Below, piece after piece: positions 8,742-17,354 of a stretch of DNA of 50,775 nucleotides. The notes beneath the pieces are model-generated. The model did no database searches, was not told the DNA's origin, and saw nothing but the letters and a program-made list of their open reading frames with translations. Origin of the DNA: CAIYRG01 sp036273455 (GTDB lineage: Bacteria; Pseudomonadota; Alphaproteobacteria; Micropepsales; Micropepsaceae); NCBI GenBank assembly GCA_036273455.1, contig DASUHP010000047.1, positions 1-50,775 on the forward strand. Reading direction: 5' to 3'. Each line of letters starts with the position of its first letter. Within the stretch, counting starts at the first letter, position 1. The position numbers and the translations under genes are program-made.

Positions 8742-10466
8742 TTGCGTTGCGGCCTCGAACTGGAGAGTGAAACCCAGGACGCCGGTGTCGACGACACCGA
8801 ACAGCCCGATGCACTGCGCGCCATCCTTCTCGGCGCCCAAGCGGTAGCCTTTGACTGGTCAGTGTCCGCTGGCCGTATCTGCTGGGACGTCGCCCGGATC
8901 GGCGGGCATGACACGGTGGAATATGTCTGCGTGGATCACTTCGGCCCGTTTCGCGCGCTCCTCGATCGCGAAGGGTTGCGGCGTTTGAAGCATCTGACCG
9001 AAGAAGCATTCCCGCAGAATCCCTCGTTCAATTTGCACTTCTTCGACGGTACAGGTGCCACGCGACGCTGGTTCGAAGTCGCAGCGCTGAGGATACCCGG
9101 GGCTGATGGCCGCGCCGACAAGATCAAGGGCGTGATCCGCACAACGGGGACCGGCGCACTGGCGGACCAGTCTCTTGCCACAATTGTCCTGCGCGATGAA
9201 CTCACGGGGCTGCTGAGCCGGCCGCAATTGCGCGAGGAATTATCGGCGGTCATAAGTCAGGCGGCCGAGAAGGGTGAAAGTTACGCATATCTGGTCGCGT
9301 CCATCGACCAACTGGGGATCATCAACCAGATCCATGGTTATGAGGCAGCCGACGAGGTGATCGCGACCGTCGGGCAGCGCCTTGGTCAGGCGCTAAGGAC
9401 CGCCGACCTCATTGGCCGGACTGCCGGAAACAAGTTCGGTATTTTGCTGAAACTCGAAACGCCGGTGGACCTCGCAGGCATCACATCGCGGTTGCACGAG
9501 GCGGTGAACGCAAAGCCGGTGATGACGCTTGGCGGATCAGTGGTCGCGACGATTTCCATCGGCGCGGTCCTGGCACCGCAGCACGCCACGAATGCCCCAG
9601 AAGCGATGCAGCGGGCCGAAGAAGCGCTTGCCAAAGCCCGAAATTTTGGCCGCAACGGATTTGCCCTTTACGCGCCCTCGGCGCAGCGCGATTCGGAACG
9701 CCGCAAGCTGATTTCGGCAGGCGATGAAATTGTCGGCGCGCTCGAGGACAACCGGGTGCTGTTTGCTTTCCAGCCGATCGTCCGGGCGAAATCGCGCGAG
9801 ACCGAATCCTATGAATGCCTGCTGCGGATCCAGCGTGCCGATGGAAGCATTCTGCCGGCAAAGGATTTCATCCCTGCCGCCGAGGCGCTCGGCTTGGTCC
9901 GACTGCTCGACCGCCGGGCACTGGAAATGGCCATTGCTGAACTGTATCGCAACTGGAAACTCAAACTCGCGGTGAATGTCTCCGCGACGACCGCAAATGA
10001 CCGCGCCTGGTTGATCTCATTCATCAACTATGTGCGCGAGCACCGAAAGGTTGCGAATCGCCTGACGATCGAGCTGACGGAGACCGCGGCGCTGCACTGC
10101 TTCGAAGAAAGTGCACGCTTCATTTCGCGCCTGCGTGATCTCGGTTGCCGGATTGCCATCGACGATTTCGGCGCCGGTCACACATCATTCCGAAATTTGC
10201 ACCAGATGCGGGTGGATGCGGTGAAAATTGACGGGTTGTATGTCGAACATCTCAGCCAGTCCGCGGAAAATCAGCTCTTCGTCCGCACGCTTATCGATCT
10301 CGCGCGCAATCTGCGGGTGGAAACCGTCGCCGAATGGGTCAGTTCGGAGCAGGACGCCGCACTACTCGATCAATTCGGCGTCGATTATTTCCAGGGCCAT
10401 CATTTCGGGCGACCAGAAATCTTTCCGTCCTGGAGCGCACAAACGCCGGTCACCGCCGCGGCCTAG
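8742..10466 (+). CDS. PAS-GGDEF-EAL protein, probable c-di-GMP phosphodiesterase
   Basis: A 574-residue soluble protein. A PAS-like sensor covers roughly residues 25-135. A GGDEF domain follows (about 150-310; opens with DELTGLLSR) and then an EAL domain (about 325-565). The cyclase signature is degenerate, AGNKF at 229-233, so diguanylate synthesis is unlikely and the domain may bind GTP or act as a regulator. The EAL domain reads ECL but keeps the catalytic and metal residues Glu358, Asn412, Glu444, Asp474, Asp475, Lys495, Glu531 and Gln551, so hydrolysis of c-di-GMP is plausible. No transmembrane helix is seen. The start appears to be TTG behind a purine-rich GGGGGAAG; no ATG is available upstream in frame. 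It stands alone as a transcript. Confidence 0.88.
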   Translation: MRCGLELESETQDAGVDDTEQPDALRAILLGAQAVAFDWSVSAGRICWDVARIGGHDTVEYVCVDHFGPFRALLDREGLRRLKHLTEEAFPQNPSFNLHFFDGTGATRRWFEVAALRIPGADGRADKIKGVIRTTGTGALADQSLATIVLRDELTGLLSRPQLREELSAVISQAAEKGESYAYLVASIDQLGIINQIHGYEAADEVIATVGQRLGQALRTADLIGRTAGNKFGILLKLETPVDLAGITSRLHEAVNAKPVMTLGGSVVATISIGAVLAPQHATNAPEAMQRAEEALAKARNFGRNGFALYAPSAQRDSERRKLISAGDEIVGALEDNRVLFAFQPIVRAKSRETESYECLLRIQRADGSILPAKDFIPAAEALGLVRLLDRRALEMAIAELYRNWKLKLAVNVSATTANDRAWLISFINYVREHRKVANRLTIELTETAALHCFEESARFISRLRDLGCRIAIDDFGAGHTSFRNLHQMRVDAVKIDGLYVEHLSQSAENQLFVRTLIDLARNLRVETVAEWVSSEQDAALLDQFGVDYFQGHHFGRPEIFPSWSAQTPVTAAA

Positions 10467-10479
10467 TAGCGAGGAACAA

Positions 10480-10502
10480 GAAACGAGATAAAATCTCGTT
10501 TC
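10480..10502. terminator. Possible bidirectional terminator hairpin
   Basis: A perfect 10-base-pair stem (GAAACGAGAT / ATCTCGTTTC) with a three-base AAA loop lies between the converging GGDEF/EAL and phaR genes. It could end transcription from both sides. There is no strong T-tract, so it may only be a weak stop. Confidence 0.5.
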
Positions 10503-10525
10503 GTGCGTCTATTTTCTCGCTCGTG

Positions 10526-11155
10526 TTATTTGCGTTGGGCGAGTTCGGCGAGTTGACGCCGCATCGCCTCCACCTGATCCTTTAACTCATCGATTTCGTC
10601 TTTGCGCGGCGCAGGCGGGCTTTGCGGCTCGGGTTTATCCGTCGTGCGGGCGTTTGATGCCGCCTGTCCTTCGGCGCCAAAACCTCCCATCCCGCCGAAC
10701 GGGGAAAACATCCGCATTGCGCGGTCGAACATCTGCAGATTTTGCCGCGTGAGCTGCTCGAAATCGCGATACCCCAGCTTGCCTCCCAGCGCGTCGGCGA
10801 ATTTCTGCCGCAGCTCGTCCTGATTTTTGGCAAAGCTGTCCATCGACAATTCGAGATAGGACGGAACGAAAGCCTGAAGGCTGTCGCCATAGAAACGGAT
10901 CAGCTGGCGCAAAAACTGGATCGGCAGCAGATGCTGACCCTTGTTCTCTTCCTCGAAAATAATCTGTGCCAGCACTTGCCGGGTGATATCCTCACCGGTC
11001 CGCGCGTCGCGGACCTCGAACTCAACACCCTCCTTCACCATGTCGCAAAGCTGCTCCAGTGTGATGTAGGACGAGGTGCCGGTATTGTAGAGGCGCCGGT
11101 TGGCGTATTTCTTGATGATGATCGGGTCGGCTTTTCCGTTTTTTCTGTCGCTCAA
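10526..11155 (-). CDS. phaR: Polyhydroxyalkanoate synthesis regulator PhaR
   Basis: A 209-residue protein. PhaR represses PHA genes, including phasin, and senses polyhydroxybutyrate. The N-terminal DNA-binding/PHB-binding domain is obvious (IIIKKYANRRLYNTGTSSY, about residues 12-30, then ITLEQLCDMV). A second conserved block is FEEENKGQHLLPIQFLRQLI. A Pro-rich linker leads to a C-terminal coiled coil (DEIDELKDQVEAMRRQLAEL). I prefer a TTG start: it is preceded by GGGAAGAG and gives the usual short family N-terminus. An ATG 24 codons upstream would add an unconserved basic tail. It is divergent from phaA and phaB, which supports the assignment. Confidence 0.93.
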   Translation of the reverse strand: MSDRKNGKADPIIIKKYANRRLYNTGTSSYITLEQLCDMVKEGVEFEVRDARTGEDITRQVLAQIIFEEENKGQHLLPIQFLRQLIRFYGDSLQAFVPSYLELSMDSFAKNQDELRQKFADALGGKLGYRDFEQLTRQNLQMFDRAMRMFSPFGGMGGFGAEGQAASNARTTDKPEPQSPPAPRKDEIDELKDQVEAMRRQLAELAQRK

Positions 11156-11219
11156 AAATCTCTTCCCGTAGCTGTTCCTTTCCGGTGACCTGATCCGCGG
11201 GCGGACGGTGTTCGGTGCT

Positions 11220-11277
11220 TGCTGCATTACACGGGCATCTTACCGCCGCTGTCCAGACACTATTTTGCAATGCAGCA
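11220..11277. promoter_or_regulatory. Inverted 9-mer pair between phaR and phaA, candidate PhaR sites
   Basis: TGCTGCATT at 11220-11228 is the exact reverse complement of AATGCAGCA at 11269-11277. Both sit in the intergenic region between the divergent phaR and phaA genes. GC/TGCA-rich motifs have been described as PhaR targets in other bacteria, so these two copies could be operator half-sites for autoregulation and phaAB control. This is inference from position and symmetry only. Confidence 0.35.
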
Positions 11278-11324
11278 TTTTTCCGTTTACCAATGCCTGA
11301 AACGAAGCAGAGAGAGTTCATTGA

Positions 11325-12494
11325 ATGGATGTGGTGATCGCTTCCGGCGCCAGGACCCCGGTGGGGTCATTCAACGGCGCCTTCGCCAATTTGCCGGCCC
11401 ATGACCTTGGCGCAGTAGCGATCGGGGCGGCGCTCGAGCGCGCCAAAGTCGCGCCGGATGAGGTCTCGGAGGTCATCCTGGGTCAGATCCTGACCGCGGG
11501 TCAGGGGCAAAATCCCGCGCGTCAGGCGGCAATGAAGGCGAAAATCCCCGTTGAAACGCCGTCTTATCTGGTAAACCAGCTATGCGGCTCGGGCTTGCGG
11601 GCGGTCGCACTGGGGTATCAGGCGATCAAGAATGGCGACGCGGAAATCATCGTCGCGGGTGGTCAGGAATCCATGAGCATGGCGCCGCACGCTGCGCACT
11701 TGCGCAACGGGCAGAAAATCGGCGCCGTGCAATTCGTCGACACCCTGATTCACGACGGGCTGACGGATGCTTTTCACGGAATTCATATGGGCATCACCGC
11801 CGAAAACGTCGCCCGCGAATATCAAATCACCCGCGAAGAACAGGATCGCTTTGCTGTTGCATCGCAGAACAAAGCCGAAGCGGCGCGCAAAAGCGGAAGG
11901 TTCAAGGACGAGATTGTTCCGGTAACGGTGGCCGAACGCAAGGGCGTGCGTGTGGTCGCGGACGACGAATATATCCGCGAAGGCGTGACCTATGAGGCGA
12001 TCGCCACTTTGCGTCCCGCATTCGACAAAAGTGGCACGGTGACGGCGGCCAATGCCTCCGGCATCAATGACGGCGCAGCGGCGCTGGTGATGATGAGCGG
12101 CAAGGAGGCCGAAAAGCGCGGGGTCGATGTGCTCGGGCGCGTTGTGGCGTGGGCGAGTGCCGGCGTTGATCCGAAACTGATGGGAACCGGGCCAATTCCG
12201 GCATCGCAGCAGGCGCTGAAAAAGGCCGGTTGGAGCGTTTCAGACCTCGATCTGATTGAAGCCAATGAGGCCTTCGCGGCCCAGGCCTGCGCCGTCAACC
12301 GCGCGCTCGCCTGGGATACGGCGAAAGTCAATGTCAATGGCGGCGCGATTGCCATCGGCCACCCGGTCGGCGCCTCCGGCGGGCGCATTCTGGTGACGCT
12401 GCTGTATGAGATGCGCCGGCGAAACCTGAAGAAGGGCATCGCAACCATGTGCATCGGCGGCGGCATGGGTATCGCCGTTTGCGTCGAGCGGTAA
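11325..12494 (+). CDS. phaA: Acetyl-CoA C-acetyltransferase (beta-ketothiolase)
   Basis: A 389-residue thiolase that condenses two acetyl-CoA into acetoacetyl-CoA, the first step of polyhydroxybutyrate synthesis. The acylated Cys87 lies in NQLCGSGLRAV. His346 lies in GGAIAIGHPVGASGGR, and the second Cys376 in CIGGGMGIA. Length and spacing match biosynthetic PhaA/AtoB enzymes. It is followed eight bases later by the acetoacetyl-CoA reductase gene and is divergent from the PHA regulator, so a role in PHB rather than fatty acid breakdown is likely. No PHA synthase (phaC) is present in the window. Confidence 0.95.
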   Translation: MDVVIASGARTPVGSFNGAFANLPAHDLGAVAIGAALERAKVAPDEVSEVILGQILTAGQGQNPARQAAMKAKIPVETPSYLVNQLCGSGLRAVALGYQAIKNGDAEIIVAGGQESMSMAPHAAHLRNGQKIGAVQFVDTLIHDGLTDAFHGIHMGITAENVAREYQITREEQDRFAVASQNKAEAARKSGRFKDEIVPVTVAERKGVRVVADDEYIREGVTYEAIATLRPAFDKSGTVTAANASGINDGAAALVMMSGKEAEKRGVDVLGRVVAWASAGVDPKLMGTGPIPASQQALKKAGWSVSDLDLIEANEAFAAQACAVNRALAWDTAKVNVNGGAIAIGHPVGASGGRILVTLLYEMRRRNLKKGIATMCIGGGMGIAVCVER

Positions 12495-12502
12495 GGGCAA
12501 TC

Positions 12503-13225
12503 ATGCGGCGGATCGCGATTGTCACCGGGGGAACGCGCGGTATTGGCGCCGCAGTGTCGGTTGCGCTGAACGAATCGGGCTGCGAGGTGATCGCGAATTA
12601 TGCCCGCGACGATGCGAAGGCGCAGGCCTTTGCATCCGAAACCGGTATTGCGGCGCGCAAATGGGATGTTTCGGATTTCGAATCCTGCGTGACAGCAGTG
12701 AAGGCCGTCGCTGAGGAGTTCGGGCCGGTCGATATTGTCGTCAACAATGCCGGCATCACCCGCGACGCGACCATGCGCAAAATGAACCGTGATGCGTGGG
12801 ACCAGGTGCTCGACACAAATCTGGGCGGCTGCTTTAACATGTGCAAGGCGGTGTGGGACAGCATGGTCGCGCGCAATTTCGGCCGTATCGTGAATATCGG
12901 GTCGATCAATGGTCAGGCCGGACAATATGGGCAGGTGAATTACGCCGCCGCAAAATCGGGCATTCACGGGTTCACCAAAGCACTGGCGCAGGAAGGCGCC
13001 GGCAAAGGCATCACGGTGAATGCGATTGCGCCGGGTTATATCGATACCGAAATGGTATCGGCTGTGCCGGCGCATGTTCTGGAAAAAATCATTGCACGGA
13101 TTCCCGTCGGCCGCCTCGGACAGGCGCGCGAAATCGCGCGCGGCGTGGCGTTCCTCGTCGCCGACGATGCGGGTTTCGTCACCGGATCGACCCTGTCGAT
13201 CAATGGCGGCCAGCACATGTACTAG
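12503..13225 (+). CDS. phaB: Acetoacetyl-CoA reductase
   Basis: A 240-residue short-chain dehydrogenase that reduces acetoacetyl-CoA to (R)-3-hydroxybutyryl-CoA with NADPH. The Rossmann motif is TGGTRGIG (8-15), with NNAG (81-84). The catalytic residues are Ser134 in NIGSINGQ and Tyr147/Lys151 in YAAAK. The block NIGSINGQAGQYGQVNYAAA is characteristic of PhaB proteins. I chose the internal ATG that gives MRRIAIVTGG, because an upstream in-frame start would overlap the thiolase coding end and add a non-conserved Arg-rich leader. It forms an operon with phaA. Confidence 0.95.
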   Translation: MRRIAIVTGGTRGIGAAVSVALNESGCEVIANYARDDAKAQAFASETGIAARKWDVSDFESCVTAVKAVAEEFGPVDIVVNNAGITRDATMRKMNRDAWDQVLDTNLGGCFNMCKAVWDSMVARNFGRIVNIGSINGQAGQYGQVNYAAAKSGIHGFTKALAQEGAGKGITVNAIAPGYIDTEMVSAVPAHVLEKIIARIPVGRLGQAREIARGVAFLVADDAGFVTGSTLSINGGQHMY

Positions 13226-13233
13226 ATACCAGA

Positions 13234-13857
13234 ATGGCGGATCTCAACCTCGTTGAAGTTCAGAATCTGACATGCGAGCGCGCCGGCCGGCGCGTTTTTC
13301 GCAATCTCGGCTTTGCCGTTGCGACCGGTCAAGTCATGACGCTGGAGGGGCCCAATGGAGCAGGGAAATCTTCGGCACTGCGGATACTTGCGGGGCTGCT
13401 GCCGTCCGCTGCCGGTGAAATCCGGTTTCAGATGAATGGTGGCTATTCCGTCACCGACTCTGACGAACGGGCGCGGATCGTCGGCTGGATGGGCCATGCC
13501 GATGGTGTGAAAGCACAGCTCACCGTCATGGAAAATGCCGAATTCTTCGCTTCCCTTTACGGATCGCGGGTCTCGGTTGCGGGTGTCCTCGACCATGTGG
13601 GCCTGAAGCGCATGACCGGAATTCCGGCCCAATATCTTTCTGCGGGGCAGCGGCGGCGGCTTTCGCTGGCGCGGCTGATCCTAAGCAAGCGGCCGCTCTG
13701 GCTGCTGGATGAGCCACTGTCTTCACTCGATGCCGATGGACGGCGGGTGGCGGCAGAACTCATCGGCGAACATTGCGATGACGGCGGCATTGCGATCGTG
13801 GCCACGCATGAGACACTTGGTCTCGATGCGACGCGCTTTTTCATCGGTCAGCAATGA
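13234..13857 (+). CDS. ccmA: Heme exporter ATP-binding protein CcmA
   Basis: A 207-residue ABC ATPase of the cytochrome c maturation (System I) complex. With CcmB it uses ATP to release holo-CcmE from CcmCD. Walker A is GPNGAGKSS (39-47), the signature LSAGQRRRLSLARL, Walker B LWLLDEPLSSLD, and the H-loop VATHE. The start ATG gives MADLNLVEVQ and lies eight bases after phaB, so the ccm genes may be co-transcribed with the PHB genes. The stop overlaps the ccmB start by four bases (ATGA). Confidence 0.94.
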   Translation: MADLNLVEVQNLTCERAGRRVFRNLGFAVATGQVMTLEGPNGAGKSSALRILAGLLPSAAGEIRFQMNGGYSVTDSDERARIVGWMGHADGVKAQLTVMENAEFFASLYGSRVSVAGVLDHVGLKRMTGIPAQYLSAGQRRRLSLARLILSKRPLWLLDEPLSSLDADGRRVAAELIGEHCDDGGIAIVATHETLGLDATRFFIGQQ

Positions 13858-14519
13858 AAGCCTTTACCTCACTGCTTTACCGGGACATGCGGCTGGCCTT
13901 TCGGGCCGGCGGCGGTGCGTCGCTGGCGGCCGCATTTTTCGCTCTTGTATCGGCACTGGTGCCATTCGGAGTTGGCGCGGACCTGGCGTTGTTGGGCCGC
14001 ATCGCAGGCGGTGTGCTGTGGGTGTCGGCGGCGCTTGCAGCCCTGCTGTCGCTGGACCGGTTGTTTCAGGCCGATTTTGAGGATGGCACCCTCGACGTGC
14101 TGGCGCTGTCGCCGCTTAGTCTCGAAGCGGCATCGGCAGCGAAAATTCTCGCGCACTGGATCACGACGGGCCTGCCGCTCGTCGTGCTGTCGCCGGTGCT
14201 TGGCCTGCTGCTGAACTTGCCGGCACCGGCCTTTGGCGCGCTGGTTGGTTCACTTGCGATCGGCACGCCGGCGCTCTCGGCCGTGGGGGCGATCGGCGCC
14301 GCGCTGACGCTTTCCATTCGCCGCGGTGGCCTCATTCTAGCCCTGATTGTGCTGCCTTTGATTACGCCGGCTTTGATCTTCGGCGCAGGGGCAGTGACGG
14401 GTGTATTCGATGGCACCGGACGTGGCGCATTCCTGTTTCTCGCGGCATTCTCCGTTGCCGCGGTTGGGCTTTCGCCGTTTGCCTCGGCCGCCGGAGTGCG
14501 GCTGAACGTGGGCGGCTGA
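13854..14519 (+). CDS. ccmB: Heme exporter membrane protein CcmB
   Basis: A 221-residue integral membrane protein with about six hydrophobic segments. It is the membrane partner of CcmA in cytochrome c biogenesis. The family features FQADFEDGTLDVLALSPL and AAKILAHWITTGLPLV are readily visible between helices 2 and 3. It overlaps ccmA by ATGA and precedes ccmC, the standard order. Confidence 0.94.
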   Translation: MKAFTSLLYRDMRLAFRAGGGASLAAAFFALVSALVPFGVGADLALLGRIAGGVLWVSAALAALLSLDRLFQADFEDGTLDVLALSPLSLEAASAAKILAHWITTGLPLVVLSPVLGLLLNLPAPAFGALVGSLAIGTPALSAVGAIGAALTLSIRRGGLILALIVLPLITPALIFGAGAVTGVFDGTGRGAFLFLAAFSVAAVGLSPFASAAGVRLNVGG

Positions 14520-14544
14520 TTTCCCAAAATGGAGGGCTTATGAA

Positions 14545-15273
14545 ATGGTTATGATCACTGCTCTCGCCAATCCCAAACGGTTTCTGGATGTCTCCAGAAC
14601 GATCGTGCCCTGGACCTGCGCGGCCGCCGTCATTCTTCTCGGCGTGGGTTTCTACTGGTCGCTGTTTGCGACACCGCCCGATTACCAGCAGGGCCAAAGC
14701 GTGAAGATCATGTTCGTTCATGTGCCTGCGGCGTGGATGGGAATTTTCGTCTACAGCGTCATGGCGGGCGCGTCGCTGGTTGGTCTCGTATTCCGCCATC
14801 CGCTGGCCGATGTGGCCGCCAAATCCGCCGCCCCACTGGGCGCGGCGTTCACCGCGCTGGCGCTGCTCACCGGCTCGCTATGGGGGCGGCCGATGTGGGG
14901 TACCTATTGGCAATGGGGCGATGCGCGGCTGGTATCCGAACTGATCCTTCTGTTCATTTATCTCGGCTATATCGCGCTGTGGAATGCGATTGACGATCCG
15001 GGACGCGCGGCGCGGGCGGCGGCCGTACTGGCTCTGGTCGGGGCGGCCGATGTGCCGGTGATTCATTTCTCGGTCAATTGGTGGAACACGCTGCATCAGC
15101 CTGCGAGCATTCTGCGGCTCGGCGGCCCGACGATCGACAAGTCATTCCTGGTACCGCTGTTGATCATGATCGTCGGTTACACATTCCTGTTCATCTGGTT
15201 GTGGCTCCTCCGCATGCAGACTGAAATCCTGGAACGCCGGGCGCGTTCGCTGATGATGGCAAGAGGCGCCTGA
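14545..15273 (+). CDS. ccmC: Heme handling protein CcmC
   Basis: A 242-residue six-helix membrane protein that presents heme to CcmE on the periplasmic side. The tryptophan-rich WWD motif is present (WGRPMWGTYWQWGDARLVSE). The two external heme-ligand histidines are in FVHVPAAWM and in the PVIHFSVNWWNTLHQP loop. A GGAGGG sequence eight bases upstream supports this ATG. It sits in the usual place between ccmB and ccmD. Confidence 0.95.
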   Translation: MVMITALANPKRFLDVSRTIVPWTCAAAVILLGVGFYWSLFATPPDYQQGQSVKIMFVHVPAAWMGIFVYSVMAGASLVGLVFRHPLADVAAKSAAPLGAAFTALALLTGSLWGRPMWGTYWQWGDARLVSELILLFIYLGYIALWNAIDDPGRAARAAAVLALVGAADVPVIHFSVNWWNTLHQPASILRLGGPTIDKSFLVPLLIMIVGYTFLFIWLWLLRMQTEILERRARSLMMARGA

Positions 15274-15276
15274 AGC

Positions 15277-15450
15277 ATGGCGGGTTTTTTTGCCATGGGC
15301 GGCTATGCCGTGTTCGTATGGCCGGCCTATGCGGTTACTGTCACGGTATTGATCGCCGCAATCATCGTTTCCCTGCAATCGCATGCGCAGGCGAAGAAAA
15401 CGGTTCGTGAACTGGAAGAGGAAGGTTCAGCAACGGAGGATCACAGATGA
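15277..15450 (+). CDS. ccmD: Heme exporter small protein CcmD
   Basis: A 57-residue protein with one membrane helix. The family signature GGYAVFVWPAYAVT (8-21) is followed by a hydrophobic helix and a charged, helical cytoplasmic tail (KTVRELEEEG). CcmD binds CcmC and CcmE and is needed to release heme-loaded CcmE. It starts three bases after ccmC, and its stop overlaps the ccmG start (ATGA). It is easily missed because of its size. Confidence 0.92.
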   Translation: MAGFFAMGGYAVFVWPAYAVTVTVLIAAIIVSLQSHAQAKKTVRELEEEGSATEDHR

Positions 15451-16004
15451 AAAACCTGCTCTTCGTGCTACCGGTCGCCATCTTCGCCGGTCTCGCCATT
15501 CTGCTGTATGTCGGTCTTTTCCAGGGTCCACCCTCAGCATTGCCTTCACCCTTGATCGGCAAGCCGGCGCCCGAGGTTTCCCTGCCTCCACTCGATGGTC
15601 AGGCGCAACAATTCTCGCGCGCCGATATCGGCAATGGTCATCCGGTGATCGTGAATTTCTGGGCGTCATGGTGCGCCCCCTGCCGCGTAGAACATGCCGC
15701 GCTGCTGCAACTGGCCCAGCGCAAGGGCATCACGCTCTACGGCATTGATTACAAGGACACACCCGACAAGGCGCGTGCCTTTCTCACCGAACTGGGTAAT
15801 CCCTTCGGCAAACTTGATCAGGATCAAGTTGGCCGGGTGTCCATAGATTGGGGCGTTACCGGAGTTCCCGAAACTTTTGTCATCGACGGCAAAGGCATTA
15901 TTCGCGTCCATTACGCCGATCCGCTGGACGAAAATGTGATCAACCGCCTTATTCTACCGGCGCTGCAAAAAGACGTTTCTGGCGCTGTCGCGAAAGCCGA
16001 GTAG
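15447..16004 (+). CDS. ccmG: Thiol:disulfide interchange protein CcmG/DsbE
   Basis: A 185-residue periplasmic thioredoxin-like protein anchored by one N-terminal helix (about 4-24). It carries the active site WCAPC (Cys76, Cys79), preceded by IVNFWAS, and the cis-proline loop GVPETFVI. It reduces apocytochrome c CXXCH cysteines (directly or through CcmH) before heme attachment. It is the last ccm gene here; ccmE, ccmF and ccmH are not in the window. It converges with the marR-like gene nine bases away. Confidence 0.94.
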   Translation: MKNLLFVLPVAIFAGLAILLYVGLFQGPPSALPSPLIGKPAPEVSLPPLDGQAQQFSRADIGNGHPVIVNFWASWCAPCRVEHAALLQLAQRKGITLYGIDYKDTPDKARAFLTELGNPFGKLDQDQVGRVSIDWGVTGVPETFVIDGKGIIRVHYADPLDENVINRLILPALQKDVSGAVAKAE

Positions 16005-16013
16005 TTCTGGCTG

Positions 16014-16523
16014 TTACGCGCGCATACGGCGGGCGGGCTTTCCGGCCGAACGTACCGAGGATGGAGCAGATTCCGCCTTGGCGGCGACGGTTGTCAGCAT
16101 TTTCAGGAATTTCGTCCGGTCCCCTGCCGGCAGGCTTGCAAGCAGTGTCTTTTCCACGCGCTCACTGGCGGTCCGCGCGCTCCGAAGGGCCTTTCTGCCG
16201 GCGGCGGCAATACGTACAGCATTGGCGCGCTGATCGGATTCGGTACGCTCGCGGTCCAACAAGCCCTTGTCGATCATCCGGCGGATCATTTCCGCCAGCG
16301 TGGAGCGGTCAATACCCGTCAACCCGACAAGATCGGTCTGGCTGATGCCTTCATTCTGCTCGACGGCCGCCAGCACAGTGAACTGCTGTTTGGTCAGATC
16401 GCTCGCGGCGGATTCCCGCGAGAACAGATCATTGGCATACTGCACGCAGCGCCGCAGGAGATGCGACGGTGACTGCGACAGATCGAAATTCCCGTTGGCC
16501 TTTCGCGGATTTTTGCCAGCCAT
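16014..16523 (-). CDS. MarR family transcriptional regulator
   Basis: A 169-residue winged-helix protein. The core covers about residues 40-115: LTKQQFTVLAAVEQNEGISQ, then a recognition helix region TGIDRSTLAEMIRRMIDKGL and the wing RTESDQRANAVRIAAAG. The C-terminal tail is Arg/Ser-rich. MarR proteins are dimeric repressors that respond to small aromatic or oxidant ligands. No enzyme gene is divergent from it, so its target is not evident; the 240 bases upstream hold no gene. It may autoregulate. Confidence 0.88.
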   Translation of the reverse strand: MAGKNPRKANGNFDLSQSPSHLLRRCVQYANDLFSRESAASDLTKQQFTVLAAVEQNEGISQTDLVGLTGIDRSTLAEMIRRMIDKGLLDRERTESDQRANAVRIAAAGRKALRSARTASERVEKTLLASLPAGDRTKFLKMLTTVAAKAESAPSSVRSAGKPARRMRA

Positions 16524-16763
16524 TCACCATCCCCCCGCGAAGTTGAAACCAGAGCAACTCAAAATCGTCCGTATCCGTCGGACCTGACTGACTTTACCGA
16601 ACTGGCACCGTAACGCAACGGGTATGTGGAGAATTTTCGACTGTTTACGGCGCCAGGTCACTGTACACGCGCACACGCGGTCAGACAGACCGTGCCGGGA
16701 TATTCCAGAGGCAGGCTGCCGGAGTCAATCGGGAGTTATTTGATCTGAGTTACCAAACGCAAC

Positions 16764-17351
16764 TCAACCGGCGTCCGTCGGCTTATCTTCGATCTGGTGC
16801 CGCGAAATAAATGGCGTCTGTGACATCGCAAACAACAGCGTCAGCGGAAAAACCCCGAAGACCTTGAATGCGACCCATGTATTTGTTGACACATTTCGCC
16901 AGACGATCTCGTTGAGCACCGCCAGGAACAAGAAGAACACAGACCACCGCCAGGTCAATATACGCCAGGCTGCGTCATTCAGCCGAAGCATTTGACCGAG
17001 CACCATTTTGATGAAGAGCCGGCCGAACTGGAGGCCGCCCAGGAGAATGGCGGCAAACATCGTATAGAGAATGGTTGGTTTGACCTTTATAAACACATCA
17101 TTGGACAACCAGATTGTAAGACCGCCAAACACCAACACCAGAGCGAGGGTGAACAGCGGCATGGGCTCCAGCTTCCGTTCGACAACGAAGCCGATGCCGA
17201 TCGAGATCAGCATCGCGCCCATGAAAGCACCGGTTCCCCAATAGATTCCGGCCGTTTGGCTCACCGCAAAAAAAATCAGCAGCGGACCGAAATCGAGCGC
17301 AAGCTTGATCAATGGGTTGATGCGGGGAGTCGGTGTTTCGATGGCTGTCAT
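16764..17351 (-). CDS. yciB: Inner membrane septation protein YciB/IspZ
   Basis: A 195-residue protein with about five membrane helices. The family blocks are KLALDFGPLLIFF near the N-terminus, PTILYTMFAAILLGGLQFGR mid-protein, and NDAAWRILTWRWSVFFLFLAV. YciB affects envelope integrity and septation in enteric bacteria; the mechanism is not settled. It lies three bases after ftsY on the same strand, a common alphaproteobacterial arrangement. Confidence 0.93.
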   Translation of the reverse strand: MTAIETPTPRINPLIKLALDFGPLLIFFAVSQTAGIYWGTGAFMGAMLISIGIGFVVERKLEPMPLFTLALVLVFGGLTIWLSNDVFIKVKPTILYTMFAAILLGGLQFGRLFIKMVLGQMLRLNDAAWRILTWRWSVFFLFLAVLNEIVWRNVSTNTWVAFKVFGVFPLTLLFAMSQTPFISRHQIEDKPTDAG

Positions 17352-17354
17352 AGG

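Noticed and set aside
11156..11227. 24-codon N-terminal extension of PhaR from an upstream ATG
   Set aside because: Not conserved in the family, and a TTG with a good ribosome site gives the normal N-terminus. It also overlaps the candidate operator.
16524..16763. 240-base gap between marR-like gene and yciB as a site for a hidden gene or RNA
   Set aside because: Only short weak inverted repeats were seen; no coding pattern, tRNA or terminator could be supported.
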